Assembly: GCA_030490835.1 (NCBI GenBank)
Contig: CM059973.1
Span: forward strand, 59,648,008 to 59,712,007
DNA: 64,000 nt
Direction of reading: 5' to 3'
DNA from: Annona cherimola
Taxonomy: Eukaryota; Streptophyta; Magnoliopsida; Magnoliales; Annonaceae
The notes beneath the pieces were generated by a model. It was given only the letters and a program-made list of their open reading frames with translations, did no database searches and had not been told where the DNA came from. Position numbers and translations under genes: made by a program. Every line of letters begins with the position of its first letter. Position 1 is the first letter of the stretch. Below are positions 1 through 12,781 of the stretch, piece by piece.

Positions 1-2642
1 CTAATTAAGGGCTTATATTCATCCTCACTGTTTTGATTAGATCTAAATATGCATAACTCAGAATCACATAGAAATTTAATAGAGAGTACTAAATTATATG
101 CTCTCTAATCTAAACGGATCAGATTATGAAAAATAGTTGACTAAATTGTCAAACTTGAATGTATTAAAAAGCGTGCCAAAAGTAATAAATTCCACCGCAA
201 TGCACGTACGCGTTGATATTTTAATTTTTTTATATAATTGTTTAGTTAATTAATATCTTGATGTATATAAGATTGTTTGAGATGAAACTTTTGGAGCAAG
301 CCTATTTTAATATACCCTACATGATGAATGAATTAAATTTTGCAAAATATGTCTACAAATTTTTAAAATGAAATTTTATGAGAAAATATGATTTTGATTA
401 AATTAAAATATGTACTTAGCTCCAATTGAGGTGAAATTTTATGGGTAATCCTATTTTAATATGCTCAATTTAAAGAAGGAATGAAATTTTGGAAAACGTG
501 TCTCCAAAATTTTAAAATGAGACTTTTTATACAAATATGAATTAGCTTTTTTTTTTTTTTTGATATACAAATATGAATTAGTTAATTAAAATAAAATAGA
601 AATTTTTCTCAAAATTCCGAAAGGTACATTTTGTGAGCAATTGTGTATATATTAATAAGGAAAATTTTCATAATATATAAGTGTGTATGTAGGTAGTTAT
701 GATTTAATTTATTAATATTAGAATTTCCGTTAAAAAAAAATGTATTACATGAAGAATAGCGCTGGCAGCGCCATTGCCGAATCATATGCTGGACGTTCTA
801 AAAATCCAACAGGTGGATTAAACCAAGCGGTGGACTCAAGTGAGGTTGAAAATTTAACCACGATCAACCGATTAATACATGTATAAAAGAGAAGTTGCAT
901 AGTGAATGGCAACTATTGCTGGTGTTCGGAAAAACAAAAAGAAGAAAGGCAGCAGTAAAGCGACATCATCCAGGTTCTTTTATTTATTTAAATTTCTGAA
1001 TGTTAATAAATATGTTTTGATACCGTCATGTAGCATGATTTTCTCTTGATAAAACTCAGCATGATTATTACCGTGATGCTGTTTAAATTAATATGCTTAA
1101 AAAAAACTGTTTAATTAGTCTAAACATTAATATGTATCATCATATATTGCTGGATATGTTAATTACTTTGATGATTGAGTGACACTGTGAATTAATTTAG
1201 TGCTGTTTAATTAATTCAGCAAGATTTTGATTTTTTTTCAAAATCACGTTTAAATAAAAATTTCTGGGTTATTTAACGTCAAAAAAAAATTTAGATTTCC
1301 AGATTTTATGGTTTTGAAGTTCAGAAATTCAGAAAGAAATCATTCTAGACGTTGATTAATTTTTTAAATACATGATACCATTGATTCATTCAAAATGATT
1401 TTAACGCTGCTGGAATTATAAAATAATGGCAGTTGTATTTTATTTAAGTTATTTAATGGATGAATACATGATGTTAGAAACAAAAATATGAACGAGCTAG
1501 TAAATGAATGATTTTTGCCATGCAAATTTTTGTACAAGCTCATTATATTATCATTAAGGAACGACCAAAATTTCAGCTTAAAATATTAAGCGGGTTGCAA
1601 ATTAAAAATCCGAGAATATTAATTTAAACAGGGTAAAACGGGTGACATGATCAGCTGTAGTAAATGATTTTTCATAATTTTTGTAGATGAGATATTTTAT
1701 CTATATGAGAAAAATGGTCCTTTTCATTTGTATAGGAAAAGAAAAAGGTACAAGTGAAATATACAAGTTGATAACCCAGGTAAGCAAGCAACCCTTTGAA
1801 AATATAATTTTATACGACTTTACTTTGCAATCTTAAATTGTTTTGGACATTGCTTCGTTAGAAGAAAATCCTTTTAATGTTGAAAAATATTGAAATGCAA
1901 ATGCTGAAAAGGTTGTGTTGAAAGAAAAATGAGATTTTAAAATGATATTTGAAATAAATATTTTAGAATAATTTTATTACAAGGTTTTGAAGTATTTTAA
2001 TGATATGTTTTAAATGATCTCTAAATATTGGATTATTTTGGAGTTTCCAAAATCTATTATTTCAAGAATTTAAGGAAGGCCGAACGATAAATTAATTTGA
2101 AAAATGATTTGAGTAATGTTCAAAGGATTATACAAGACTATCCTATATAGAAATGAATAATAAGACAGGTGAACCAAAGTATATGATATTAGATGAAAGT
2201 TTCAAATATTTTTTAAAGACGTTTTGTCATTAAAAAATTATTTACAAAACGGTTAGAAAATATTGTTATTTTAAATGTTTATCTTGAATACTTCAAATGA
2301 GTTATGAAATATAAATGTTTTAAGGTTGGCTATGAGAAAATAAGTAAAGTTATAATGCTTAATTGAAATTATACCGAAACATCAAAAATTTGGAGCGAAG
2401 ATAGAGCATTCGGGAAAATTATGTATGATATGTGGAAATAATGCTCCAAATTTGATAAATGATGATTTGGGATGTATGATTATGATAAATATGATGTTGG
2501 AATGATGATATATTAATTTTATAATTTTCGGAATTAAGGATTATGCTTCAGTGAATTTATGTTGATTTTTAGTATATGGAGAAAATGATTTTTTAAGCCA
2601 AGTAAATGATGATAAATTCAAAATGTATAAATGTTCCCATGA
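1..2642. other. AT-rich intergenic DNA, no gene seen
   Basis: No coding region can be supported here. The sequence is AT-rich with scattered A or T runs. A slightly GC-richer island at about 765-960 could be a transposon scrap but has no recognisable ends. The segment around 1726-1820 resembles 3013-3110 (both hold TGTATAGGAAAA and GGTAAGCAAGCA), so part of it may belong to the same repeat as the next region. Confidence 0.45.
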
Positions 2643-2709
2643 TATACTAACTGAGAGCTATATCATGGTTTTTTTTATTTTTGGGAAAAATGTCAATTTT
2701 TGGAACTCA

Positions 2710-2801
2710 TGAACAGTAACCCCATGTTGCTGTGAACAGTAAACGTGAACAGTAATTATGAACAGTAATACAGTGACATGAACAGTAATTATGAACAGTG
2801 A
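2710..2801 (+). repeat. Six short direct repeats TGAACAGTAA
   Basis: The decamer TGAACAGTAA starts at 2710, 2733, 2746, 2759 and 2779, with a variant (TGAACAGTGA) at 2792. Spacing is 23, 13, 13, 20 and 13, so part of the array has a 13-bp period. No function is assigned. The array lies inside the putative LTR remnant. Confidence 0.8.
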
Positions 2802-3696
2802 ACATCGTATTTTGGGAAAAATTGAGATTTATTTTTATATATTTATGAGGATATATGGATGGAATTTGTAAAGGATTTATGGATAAAATTCATATAAATG
2901 AGTAATGACCAAGTATTTATAAAAGATAACCTATATAAAAATGAGGTAATATGTGATCGTAAAGCATGCATGGGAAGCAAGCTAAGACATGGAATAGATG
3001 GATAAAATATCCAATTTCCTTGTATAGGAAAATGAAAGGAAAGGATAAAGGAGTTAGGTTGAAGCAAAGCAAAGGTAAGCAAGCACAACTTTGAAAATAT
3101 GTTTTATTCTCAAGTATTTATGAAATGTGTTTAAGGGTGACCATTCCTATAATATTTTGAAATGATGAATGTTTATGAGTTTTTATGAAAAGTCATGCCG
3201 GCATATTGATATCATGTGATGTTCATGGACATGTGCACATGTACGATGTATAAGGAAGAGGCTTTGGTGGAGGTAGAAAGCGGATCAGAGGGTCCCCCTT
3301 CACTATTACAGAGTCGTATGGGCTGTGTGCTGACAGCGTCCTCCCCAGAGGTGGAGGCAAAAGAATGTTATGTTTGAATGAATGCATTGTATTTTCATAC
3401 ATGGATTGAAAAGGAAAGCATGGATTTGAAATTATATTTTTAAGGGATGGTGCAAATAATTCTCTACATGAGAATGACAAGTTACCTGGTGTAAGAGGTA
3501 TATAACGCTGGGGAAATCAAAAGTCATGCATGTAGGAACCATGTAGGCATCAAGAGGAAGAGAGGTTCCTCTTGATGAGGCCAAGTCGGAGACAGCCGGC
3601 GTATTGGACCATGTTATGTGAGATGTTCCCTGAGCTAGCGTACCCGCACACGAAGGTTTATGTCAGGAGTGGAAAGGAAGCATTTGCACATCCAAT

Positions 3697-3897
3697 GTTT
3701 ATGAAAAGGTTTCTATTCCATTGATAGTTGATCACTTGCTAAGTGTCTCCTATCGATTAGAGAGAAATGCATTTACGAATGATTTACATGAATGGTTTAT
3801 GAAAGGTTTCGAAATATGGTTTACGAAAAGGTTTCTATTCCGTTGGTAGTTGATCACTTGATAAGTGTCTTCTATCGAATGGAGAGGAATGCATTTA
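3697..3897 (+). repeat. Local tandem duplication, about 78-bp copies 122 bp apart
   Basis: The segment 3697-3775 recurs at 3819-3897 with a handful of substitutions. Both copies contain AAAAGGTTTCTATTCC, GTTGATCACTTG and AAATGCATTTA or a close variant. It is a local duplication within the putative LTR remnant and makes no plausible protein. Confidence 0.75.
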
Positions 3898-4361
3898 AAA
3901 TGAAAAATGCTTACTTATTGAGTTTCGACTCATGTTTTGTTTTTCCAACCTCAAACAGGTTCAAGGAAAGCCAAGTGATGAAAAAAGATCAGGTTGAATT
4001 GCCTATAAGTGATATGATGAATGAATGAAAGAAGCATAGTTACAAAGGTATGTAATCTTTTGTATATTGAAATATGAATGTGTGCCCTAATGGGATATGG
4101 TGAAAAAGACATAGGTTGTATGAAATTATGAAGTGATGAATAATATGAGAAGTTGATGATTTAGGATGTTATGGATAAGTCCATTATGAATGATGATGAG
4201 TATATGTTTATATGATGAAAGAAAAACAAATGAAAAAAAATTTGGACGAGTTCCAATTAAGTACCCGCCGCGTGATCAGGGCAACAATCCTGATTCACAC
4301 TTACCAATCGACAAGATCCCGGAGTAAGGACAATGTGGACGCCTCGGTTCGGGGCGCCACA

Positions 4362-5069
4362 AAACCAGTCCAAGTATATCAGAGAAATGTTAAAGAAGTT
4401 TGGCATGAAAAATAGCAAAGAGGCAAACACGCCTATGAGCTCAACCATTAAAATTGACAAAGACGAGAAAGGAAAACCAGTTGATTTAAAGTTATATAGA
4501 AGCATGATAGGTTCTTTATTATATTTAACTGCTTCTAGACCCGATATACTGTTTAGTGTTTGTATGTGCTCTAGATTTCAATCATGTCCAAAAGAATCAC
4601 ACTTGACAGCTGTAAAAAGAATTTTCAGATATTTAGTAGATACTACCAACATAGGACTTTGGTATCCAAAGGGCTCTAATTTTGATCTAATCGGCTACTC
4701 AGATGCGGACTTTGCCGGTTACAAGGTAGATAGAAAAAGCACTAGTGGAACATGTCAGTTTCTTGGGAACATGTTGTTTCATGGTTTTCAAGAAAACAAA
4801 CTTGTGTTGCTCTATCTACGGCGGAAGTCAAATACATTGCCACCGGGAGCTGTTGTGCCCAATTGCTTTGGATGAAACAACAACTTAGGGATTATGGCAT
4901 GAACTTTAAAGATATACCTATTAGATGTGATAATACAAGTGCAATATGCTTAACTAAAAATCCAGTATTGCATTCTAGGACCAAGCATATAGATCTTAGA
5001 CATTATTTTATTAGAGAACATGTAGAAAATCAAGACATATGCTTGGAATATGTAAGAACAGAAGATCAA
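4362..5069 (+). pseudogene. Ty1/copia pol fragment (end of RT plus RNase H)
   Basis: The translation matches the C-terminal part of copia Pol: [33 protein letters not shown] and [19 protein letters not shown] in one frame, then, after a frameshift near 4785-4795, the RNase H end (LLWMKQQL, SAICLTKNPVLHSRTKHID, FIREHVEN). It is the same family as the full element at 34167-44188, with which it aligns along its whole length, but it is a separate, more diverged copy. The 5' side is cut at 4362, next to a gypsy-LTR-like sequence. The 3' side stops at the codons for EDQ (5061-5069), where the full element continues with IADIFTKPLAKE; here the sequence jumps directly into LTR DNA. It cannot encode a working polymerase. 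Confidence 0.92.
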
Positions 5070-5258
5070 GAAGCGACTTCAAGATGTCGTTTTCGTCCAG
5101 AGTTGAAATCGAGGAGCAAAGCTGCCGAAGTCGCATCCCAAGTGGACTCCGCATGCGACTTGGGTGAAGTCGCAGACCAAGTCGACTCCAGCTTCGACTT
5201 CGAGGCGTCAATTTTGTCCAGAGTTGAAATCAAGAACGAGAGCTGCTGAAGTCGCATC

Positions 5259-6946
5259 TAGGGGTGCAAGTCGGGTCGGTTACCCCCGGGTAGGGGTGGA
5301 ACCTACCCTTACCCATTTTTCAAAAACGTCTACCCTACCCTATTTTAGACCGGGTCGGTTCGGAGCCTACCCTACCCAATTTTTTTAGGTGCGGGTCGGT
5401 TCCGGTTCGGTTCCAAATCGGTTCCTAAAAACATCATACATCCAAATTGGCTCCAAATACAGAAATACTATATTATGAATAGAATTTTCCAATGAAACAG
5501 AAATGTCAATAAGAAATGTCAAGTTGGAGACATTGATACATGTATAGATCTGCTAATTAGCAAGTTCACAATCCATTCAAAACAGAAACAACTCTCACAT
5601 GTGCTGAAAACCATCATTTAAATCTTCAAAGGATGCAGAAACCATATTTACATCAAACAAAAATTTACATGCAGAAACATCATGCAAAATCAGTGCAAAA
5701 CAAGCTCAAAAAATGGATTGCTGAACAACAAACAGGAAAATAAACCAATCGAAAATTCTGAACCTCAGGTTCTGTTACGCATTCCAATCACAGTTTTCTT
5801 CCAATACAAGTTATCAATAAGCCAACATGGAAACTGCAATGCAGGCAAAATTGACATATAAATGGGATCAACTCAGACAAGACAAACATGCCAGAAAAGC
5901 CTCAAACCAAGCACAGATTCTGGGTAAAGAAAATATAGCAAACACCAAGTGAATGGGATCAAGCATCTGACTTTGAGCATCAATGAAGTGAACGCTCTCA
6001 TCCCTCTCCTCTAGAATAATGAACGGTTAGGGAAATCGACCTTCTATGACCCGTCTCAGAATGTTAGAGCTTTCAGCCAGTGGAGTTGCCAACTGTTTCG
6101 CCCCGCAGATGCTGGACAGGAGCATAAAAGGATTATACCGAGATTGGCTGAAGCAGGGCTGTTGAAGCTCGCAAGGCAAGTGTAGCGGAGAAAAAGAAAC
6201 AAAGGGCCGGAGAAGGCTGATTATTAGCACATCGTCTCCGGAGCAAGATCAGCCTTTTCATGCTCCTGACATCGAACCTGCTGCATCACTGCAGACGCCA
6301 TACGCAGCAAAGACCCTTCTCACGCACTCTGCTGCGTCACTGCAGACGCCAGACGCAGAGCCGATGACCACGACGACGACAGACAGACAGAAGACGCAAA
6401 GCCGACGACGTCTCTCCCCCTCCCTCTCTCTCTGACTCTCTCTATCGCTTTTCCGAGAAGGTGTATAACTTCCGGGCGAAGGCGAATAACTTCCCTCCTG
6501 TTCTAGAGGAGAAACGAACAGGGATCAGGGATGATGCTGCATTGCTGCCCGTCGGCCGCCGCGGTCCAGAGGAGAAATGAACGGGGATGCCGGATGCGAT
6601 GGAGAAACGAAGGGGGTTGCTGGGCAGGGCAGGTGGGGGAATCCGGAATCCAGAATCGGGGACGGGAAGAAATTAGGTTAGCCTGGTTACTGGTTAGGTA
6701 TAAAGGAATTATAATATATATATATATATAATATAAGAAATCCGGGTCGGTTCCGGGTACCCGTAACCGGAACCGACCCTTACTTGAAGTTCATCGGGTA
6801 TTTTACCCGTGGAACCGAACCGACCCTACGGGTAGGTTCTGTGGAACCGAACCGACCCTACGGGTAGGTTCTGTGGAACCGAACCTACCCTATTTAGGGT
6901 ACCCAGCGGGTCGACCCACGGGTACCCTACCCAAGTTGCACCCCTA
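5259..6946. mobile_element. hAT-like non-autonomous DNA transposon
   Basis: The ends are TAGGGGTGCAA at 5259 and its complement TTGCACCCCTA ending at 6946. They are flanked by 8-bp near-duplications GTCGCATC (5251-5258) and GTCCCATC (6947-6954), one mismatch. Eight-bp TSDs and a (T/C)AGGGGTG end are usual for plant hAT elements. Subterminal DNA is rich in GGGTCGGTTCC, GGGTACCC and GGAACCGAACC repeats on both sides (5270-5430 and 6740-6930). The 1.3-kb interior encodes no transposase I can recognise, so the element would depend on another for movement. A CT-rich stretch (6412-6450) and a (TA)n tract (about 6712-6731) lie inside. It inserted into LTR DNA that continues on both sides. Confidence 0.85.
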
Positions 6947-7571
6947 GTCCCATCCCAAGTCGACTCTGCATACGACTTGGGTGAAGTCGCAGACCAAGTC
7001 GACTCCAGCTTCGACTTCAGTGCGGAACTCGCAGAACAAGTTGACTCAATGATAGATTCAAGTGAAGATGAAGGCCAAGACGACTCAAACACTCAAATGA
7101 AGATCAAATGAAGAATAAAAGCAATCAGGGTTGCATGAATCCATCATGTTGGATTATGAACATATATTTGGACATCATTAGGCACTCTAAGATTCATGCA
7201 TATATTCAAGACTTCAAGGATTCAAAGTTTGCAAGTCACGAAACTAAAAAGACATCAAGCTAGGATGATTATACTGAGTTACAAAAGATATAATCAAAGG
7301 AAGAACAACTAAACATGAAGAAATTAAAGCAAGCAAGGCATTCCAAGGATTTCAAGTTCAACTAGCAAGATGAAGAAGTGAAGTCGCACCCAAAGTCAAC
7401 TTCACCTGCGAATTGGGTCAAGTCGAGGACCAAGTCGACCCAGAATGGAACTTGAAGAAGCTACGGACAGGCGAAGTCGCACCCGAAGTCGACTCCATCT
7501 GCGACTTGGGTGAAGTCGCACTCGAAGTCGACTCCACCTGCGACTTGGGTCGCAACGGTTGGAAAATTTTT

Positions 7572-7638
7572 GAACGTTGGCGCATTAAATGCGCGCCACC
7601 TACTTTCAAACGTTCAGATTCCTTCACAAATTATATAA
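7572..7638 (+). promoter_or_regulatory. LTR core promoter: hairpin motif plus TATA box
   Basis: AACGTTGGCGCATTAAATGC (from 7573) contains the palindrome GCGCATTAAATGCGC and is followed 34 bp later by TATATAA at 7632-7638. The same pair occurs in the solo LTR at 23800-23866 and, inverted, in the copia LTRs at 34847-34915 and 43187-43255, so it is probably the U3 promoter. GTCGAC blocks end just upstream, near 7556. Confidence 0.6.
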
Positions 7639-8270
7639 GGCTTTCAATATGAACGTGGAGGGTAGCTGAGAATTTGTTGAATGAGCATAACTCCCATCTC
7701 TAAGAGCTTTAAGTGATCAAGCCAACATTTAAAAGAAGAACCATGCTTTCAAACTGCCAAGAGCTGCTTGCTGAATCATTAAGCCTATGCTACAAGTTCT
7801 TCTCTGTGCCAAATCTGCCTCTATAGAACAGTAACATGTAGAAACTTTTTTTTATTATTTCTTTTTGTATTGAACTTGATTTAGTTTGGGTAAATAAGAT
7901 CAAGTGTAAGAAAAGTAGTGTGTGATTGGAGTGGAACTTGTCACCTACTTGTGCTGTGTATTGTTGACGCCCCCTAGAGCTGGAATCTAGAAGAGAGCAG
8001 TGACTCTATTTGTATTTGTGAATACATAGTGGAACTCAAGTCACAAGAGGTGTGAGCTTGGAAGAGTGGAGTAGGGAAGGTTGCCCGAACCACTATAAAA
8101 TCTTGTTTGTTGATATTTATTTCTGTTCTCTACTCTATATTGCTTTCCATTTGTTTCTTCATAAAAGGGGACTGATTAATCCGGGGTAAAGTTTCTGTTT
8201 AAGTTTAAATTTTTAAATACCCAATTCACCCCTCCCCTCTTGGGTAATTGCCATTAACTCGGGACCAACA

Positions 8271-10190
8271 ATATATTTATTGCAAATTCTATCTCTCTCT
8301 GAGGGAGTAATCCTGGTAACTCGACACAAAAAATATCAAGAAATTCTTTCGGTATCACTTCAAGAGATGAAGTCTCTTTGTTTATATCAACTATTGAAGC
8401 TAAATATGCTTGACATTCTTTGTTTATTGACTTTATAGCCTTCATGGTAGAAATGATTTTCACTTGTTGAGATTATTTGCTACCACCTTTATCAACTTGG
8501 ACATTTTAAAAATAATTTTTCGATCGTCACAGTCCATTATTTCCTTCCACTTAGATAACCAGTCCATCCCCAATATTACATCAAAATTATACATTAGCAA
8601 CTATATCAAGTCTGCTTCTAAATTCATTTCTCCTATTTTGACTAGGTAGGTTTTGCAAATTCTATCTGTACTTGCTAGTCTATATACTGGGGATTCCACA
8701 TTTATAATCATATTCATGTTTTCATACGCTATTGCATATTTTGTAGCAAATGGATAAGAAATAAATGAATGTGTAGCACTAGAACCAAATATCACTTTGG
8801 CAGGATAAGAGTCAATAAGTAATGTACCAATAAAAACATCATCATCAGTAGTCCGGGCTTTTGCATTAGTCATAGCATGCACCCCAGCATTCGTCCTCTG
8901 CTTCTGCTATTCTGGGCCACAAACCGGTGGTGCTGGTGGCCTCATTTGTAATGTTCACTGCTCCACAGTTTGTTTATTTTTAACTTTTTGTGTGCAGTCC
9001 TTTGCTCGATGCTCAACCTGTCCACATTTATAGCATGTGATCTCGCTTGTGCACTCCTTGGTTGAATGACCGGTTTTCCTACACTTCCATCAATTCCCCA
9101 TTGCTTTCCAACATTCTCCTTGGTGATTTTTACCACAAGTAGGGCATGAGAGAAAGGACTTCTTCATTTTCACATTTCTTTCATCATATTGTATCTTATC
9201 CTTCTTATGTGATTTTATTCCAATATCTGATGTAGATTCGCTACGCCTTTTTCCTTGGCGAAAAGCTTGAATTGCATTATCTTCCATATCTACCATTCTT
9301 GCTCGATCTACAATATCAGAATATTAATGAAAATGGTGGCTGGCAAGCTGTTATTGAATGAAAGAGCGTAACTCCATTCTGAATTTATAAATTTTAAGGG
9401 CAGGATTTGTCAGCACCCACGGAGCGAATCTAGATAATGCAATGAATTTTACTGCATATTCTACCACTGATGATTTTCCTTGATATAATTACTCAAACTC
9501 AAGCAACTTTTGTTGTCTAACTGACTCGAGATAGTATGCCTCATTGAAATGCAAAAGAAAATCCTCCTAGTTCATTTATTGCCAAGTAGGAATGCTTAAT
9601 TTTATTGCATTACACACTTAACTGCATTTCCTTTTAACATATGAGTGGCAAACTGGACCTTTTGTTGCTCGCTGCATTGTAGCAAATAAAAAATCTTCTC
9701 TAATTGTTCTATCACTTCTTCAGCACTGTTAGAGTTAGGATTTTCTCGATAGAGTGGGAGTAGCATGTTTAGAAAATCATTCATAACTCTTCTATGGGCA
9801 TCAAATTTCCTAGTATCCCTTGGCGCATCTCCCCTAGATGGAGGGTTTTTTGGAACTTGTTGGGCTACCATTCGCTACATAGTTTGCAATGCTCTTAGTA
9901 CTGCACCCATCACTTGAGCATTGAGGTCTGCGACCCTTTGTGCTTGTTCTGCATTTGATGTCCCAACAACTTCATTTCTAAGGTTGTTATTTTTCCTAAA
10001 GCTTTATTATAATTGCTATTTGTGGATGTTGAAGAAGAATCCTTACTGCGTTGGAATTCTATTATGGGTCCATCAACTAATTAGCCTCTTACCACCAACC
10101 TACGGGTCCTGCTTTTTAACCGAGAAAGTGGTGCATCCATCACCATTTGCTTTTCCTTGTTCTCCTTGGATGACATCTTCTTCCTACATC
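8271..10190 (-). pseudogene. Ty3/gypsy gag-protease relic (chromovirus type)
   Basis: On the minus strand, reading from high to low coordinates: a gag stretch (9602-9871) with FDAHRRVMNDFLNMLLPLY and QKVQFATHML; a zinc-knuckle part (8990-9160) with CPTCGKNHQGECW and a second Cys-rich repeat; a retropepsin-like part (8601-8882) with GSSATHSFIS in place of the usual D-x-G-A-THSFIS; and the linker into reverse transcriptase (8271-8463) with CQAYLASIVD, ELPGLLPQREIEFAI. The protease catalytic Asp is replaced and the frame is broken several times. A gag start is likely near 10190-10170 (MSSKENKEKQ). It ends exactly at the copia LTR end (8270/8271), so RT and integrase are not here. Confidence 0.85.
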
Positions 10191-10295
10191 ACAAAATATG
10201 CATTTATCTAATCATTATTTAGGATCACTATTTTTACCTTAATTTTGCACTTACTAAGTTTAATAACATGATTTTGTTCTTAGAATGTATTTCAA

Positions 10296-10311
10296 CCTGG
10301 CTCTAATGCTA
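10296..10311 (-). promoter_or_regulatory. Primer-binding-like site for the gypsy relic
   Basis: The minus strand reads TAGCATTAGAGCCAGG, close to TGGTATCAGAGCCAGG, the initiator-methionine tRNA primer site seen in many plant retroelements. It lies about 110 bp upstream of the gypsy gag start, on the expected side. It differs at a few positions, consistent with decay. Confidence 0.5.
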
Positions 10312-12000
10312 TTTATAAGACTCCACGCTTGGGGTGTCATAGACGTAGTCTACTATATCAAAGCTGAGAATACCGTTATGAATAAAATCTCCCAAGATGG
10401 AAATAGATATCAAGATGCAAAACCATATAAATCTTAATTAATACATCTCAAGTCTACTCCTCATGGAGTCATTGTACATATTTAGTGTCTATTATTAATA
10501 CAAGAATTATAAGAAAACTTCAACAACTCTAAACTTATTTGTCCTTTGCTCTGCTAGTTTGACCTTTTTTCCACGTTGATGGTAGCTCTAAACAAAACTA
10601 TGTGAGCTAGAAGCTCAGTAAATAAATAGTTTTTTTATTCAAATTCATTTTTTAAAAATAAATAACATCTATGCTATCTTTTGTGCACAACGAACTCTAA
10701 TCAACAAAAAGTTAAGTATTTTATGCTTGAGCAAGCGTATGTCCACTCTAATTCATGCATTCACACTATGGGCAATGTCATCTGCTTGTGCTCGCATGCA
10801 ACTGTGATATACATTCGTGAGCTATTCATCTTCTTTTGTAGTCCTGATGCCACTACCCAGGTACTACCATTTTACTTTACTGCTTGGCGGCAAGCTCAAA
10901 TATGCATCATGCTCATACATTATGATTGATGCACCACCTAGATTTATTGTTTAACATGATTAAGAATACTTTAAAATAATCATGTTCATGCTTAAATAAA
11001 CCAACTTGAACGAAAATTCCAAACTTCATGAATAATCACACTTTATAGCAAATCATAATATTCAACACAATATTTTTTTAAAGTCATTATTTAATAAAAA
11101 TTTACTTACCTCTAAAAAATTAGTCAAAATTGAAGTAGCCTCAAGTCTCTTTTCCTAATTTCATCACAACATGTTCATTATTTCACCTTATTATTTTGTT
11201 ATAAATATTATTTAAATTCTTATTTATGACCTCTCCAAAATATCTCATAATTTTATTTGGTAAAAATTGTATTTTTTATTTATTTTGTGAATTCTTAACT
11301 AATTTAAGACATTTTTGCAAACTATTTCATTTGAAAGGAATTTTTTTGTAATTAAAAAAAAATTTCTTATGAAATTCCTTCACAAGTGAAGAGGGTATTC
11401 TATAATAATCTTTTTAAAAATATTTCCTGCAAATTTTCTTAGCAAGATTGGGTTTTCTATAATTTCTTCAAAATAGATACCTTTTTGCAAAATTATAAAT
11501 TCATGAGGATTTTCTGTATAATTTCTATCAAAAGTCAAAATTGCTACAGTTTTCTTCTTCCTTCTTTCTCTACTCCGGTCTCACCCCTCTCTGTCAACCT
11601 TCAACAGCAGCAGAAACTACCCAAACTAATCCTAATTTTTCCTCTGGGCATATATCTCGGTTCCTTATTTAATATAGATTCGTCTAATACTTTCCTTTTG
11701 TAAATCTAGAGAATTTATATAGTTTGAAAAAATAGATGAATTATAAAAACTTAAAATTCTCATCCATTCCTCAACAATTAAATATATAAATTTATACTTA
11801 CTTAATTGGCGTACCCATGGAGAGATTTACTGGATCAGATATGAAAATCTCGCAAGATTTCTTGTAAATCTCAACTCGATAGCCTTCGTTTCTTGCCTTA
11901 TGTGTCGTCTCTTTGCTCCCACGTTGTTTAAAAAGAGCGTGTTGTTTCTCTCTGACGCTTGCCTGCTAATGCTTTCCATTAATGTTCATAAATTACATTT
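10312..12000 (-). repeat. Putative 5' LTR and leader of the gypsy relic (limits uncertain)
   Basis: This stretch lies immediately upstream of the primer-binding-like site, where the 5' LTR of the minus-strand gypsy element should be. The outer boundary is a guess: I found no matching second LTR or TSD. No coding region is seen; the two ORFs of 70-80 residues here have no recognisable motif. Confidence 0.28.
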
Positions 12001-12781
12001 ATTATACTAATATTATTAAATATATTTACAGCTATTACACCTCCACATAGTTTGCATATATTTATAAATACGTGAAGTTATAATTGCAGGTGGACCCACG
12101 TAATCAACGGTTTGATTTATTTGAAACTTGTTTCCTAGTTAAACAAATAAGTCTATTACATAGGGGATTTTAATAATCACCAGGGTGGGTCCTAAATGGA
12201 AGTTTTTTGAATTCCATTCATCGAATTAGTTCTATTGAATTAGGATAATTGTACCAATTCTAACATTGACCCAAAAGGATAATTGTATCAATTGTATTCT
12301 ATTTGCAATTTGCAATTATTGGGATTTGTAAAGTGAATAATTTACAAATTTATCCACATAATTTGACCACAATTGCTAGAAGACATAGTTTCAAAAATTA
12401 CAAATAACTTTAACATAGTTTACATATATTTACAAATATACCTATGTTGTCACAGTTTCGTCATAGTGTCACCATAACATGGGTATATTTGCAAATATAT
12501 TTGAATTATGTAGGGATAAGATGCAATTTCAAAAACTAAGTGGGTGTATTTGCATTACAAACAAACTATGAGGTATATTTACAAATTGTCATTTTAAAAT
12601 AATTTTTGGATATTTGTATATATTTTTGAATTTTAAAATTAATATTTTTAGAGTTATTTAAGCAACTTTTTGGAGTATAGCTTAGCTAAGTTACCAATGA
12701 ACTAACCCTAGTTTGGATAAGATAAGGTAAGAAAAAATTATTCTTTCTTTATTTGCAAATTATTCTATCTTTCTTTGTATT
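12001..12781. other. AT-rich DNA, no gene seen
   Basis: Contains several repeats of TTTACAAATAT-like words (for example 12060, 12420, 12490, 12560) that look like decayed MITE or intergenic sequence. No coding potential. Confidence 0.4.

Larger units (their letters stand above)
2643..4361 (-). repeat. Probable Ty3/gypsy LTR remnant
   Basis: Read on the minus strand from 4361 the sequence starts TGTGGCGCCCCGAACC, which resembles the start of many plant chromovirus LTRs (TGT-ACxCCCC). The segment also has a more GC-rich stretch (3230-3350 and 3540-3660) than its surroundings. It stops abruptly at 4361, where a copia pol fragment begins. The other LTR end, a TSD and a partner LTR are not visible, so this is an inference from one terminus and overall texture. 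It could equally be another repeat type. Confidence 0.33.
5070..8270 (+). mobile_element. Partial 3' LTR of a SIRE-like copia element (split by a hAT-like insertion)
   Basis: The two LTR pieces are 5070-5258 and 6947-8270. The right end is the family's LTR terminus, GGGACCAACA at 8261-8270, as in the solo LTR at 22872-24500. Internal order also matches that solo LTR: GTCGAC-rich blocks, the AACGTTGG hairpin, a TATA box, then the conserved GTGGAGTAGGGAAGGTTGCC block. The LTR start (TGTTGG) is missing because a deletion joins pol (5069) to the interior of U3. The LTR end abuts minus-strand gypsy coding DNA at 8271, so the copia element had landed in a gypsy element. Confidence 0.88.

Noticed and set aside
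6531..6731. 66-residue ORF inside the hAT-like element as a transposase
   Set aside because: No BED zinc finger, catalytic or dimerisation motif; Arg/Gly-rich chance ORF ending in (TA)n.
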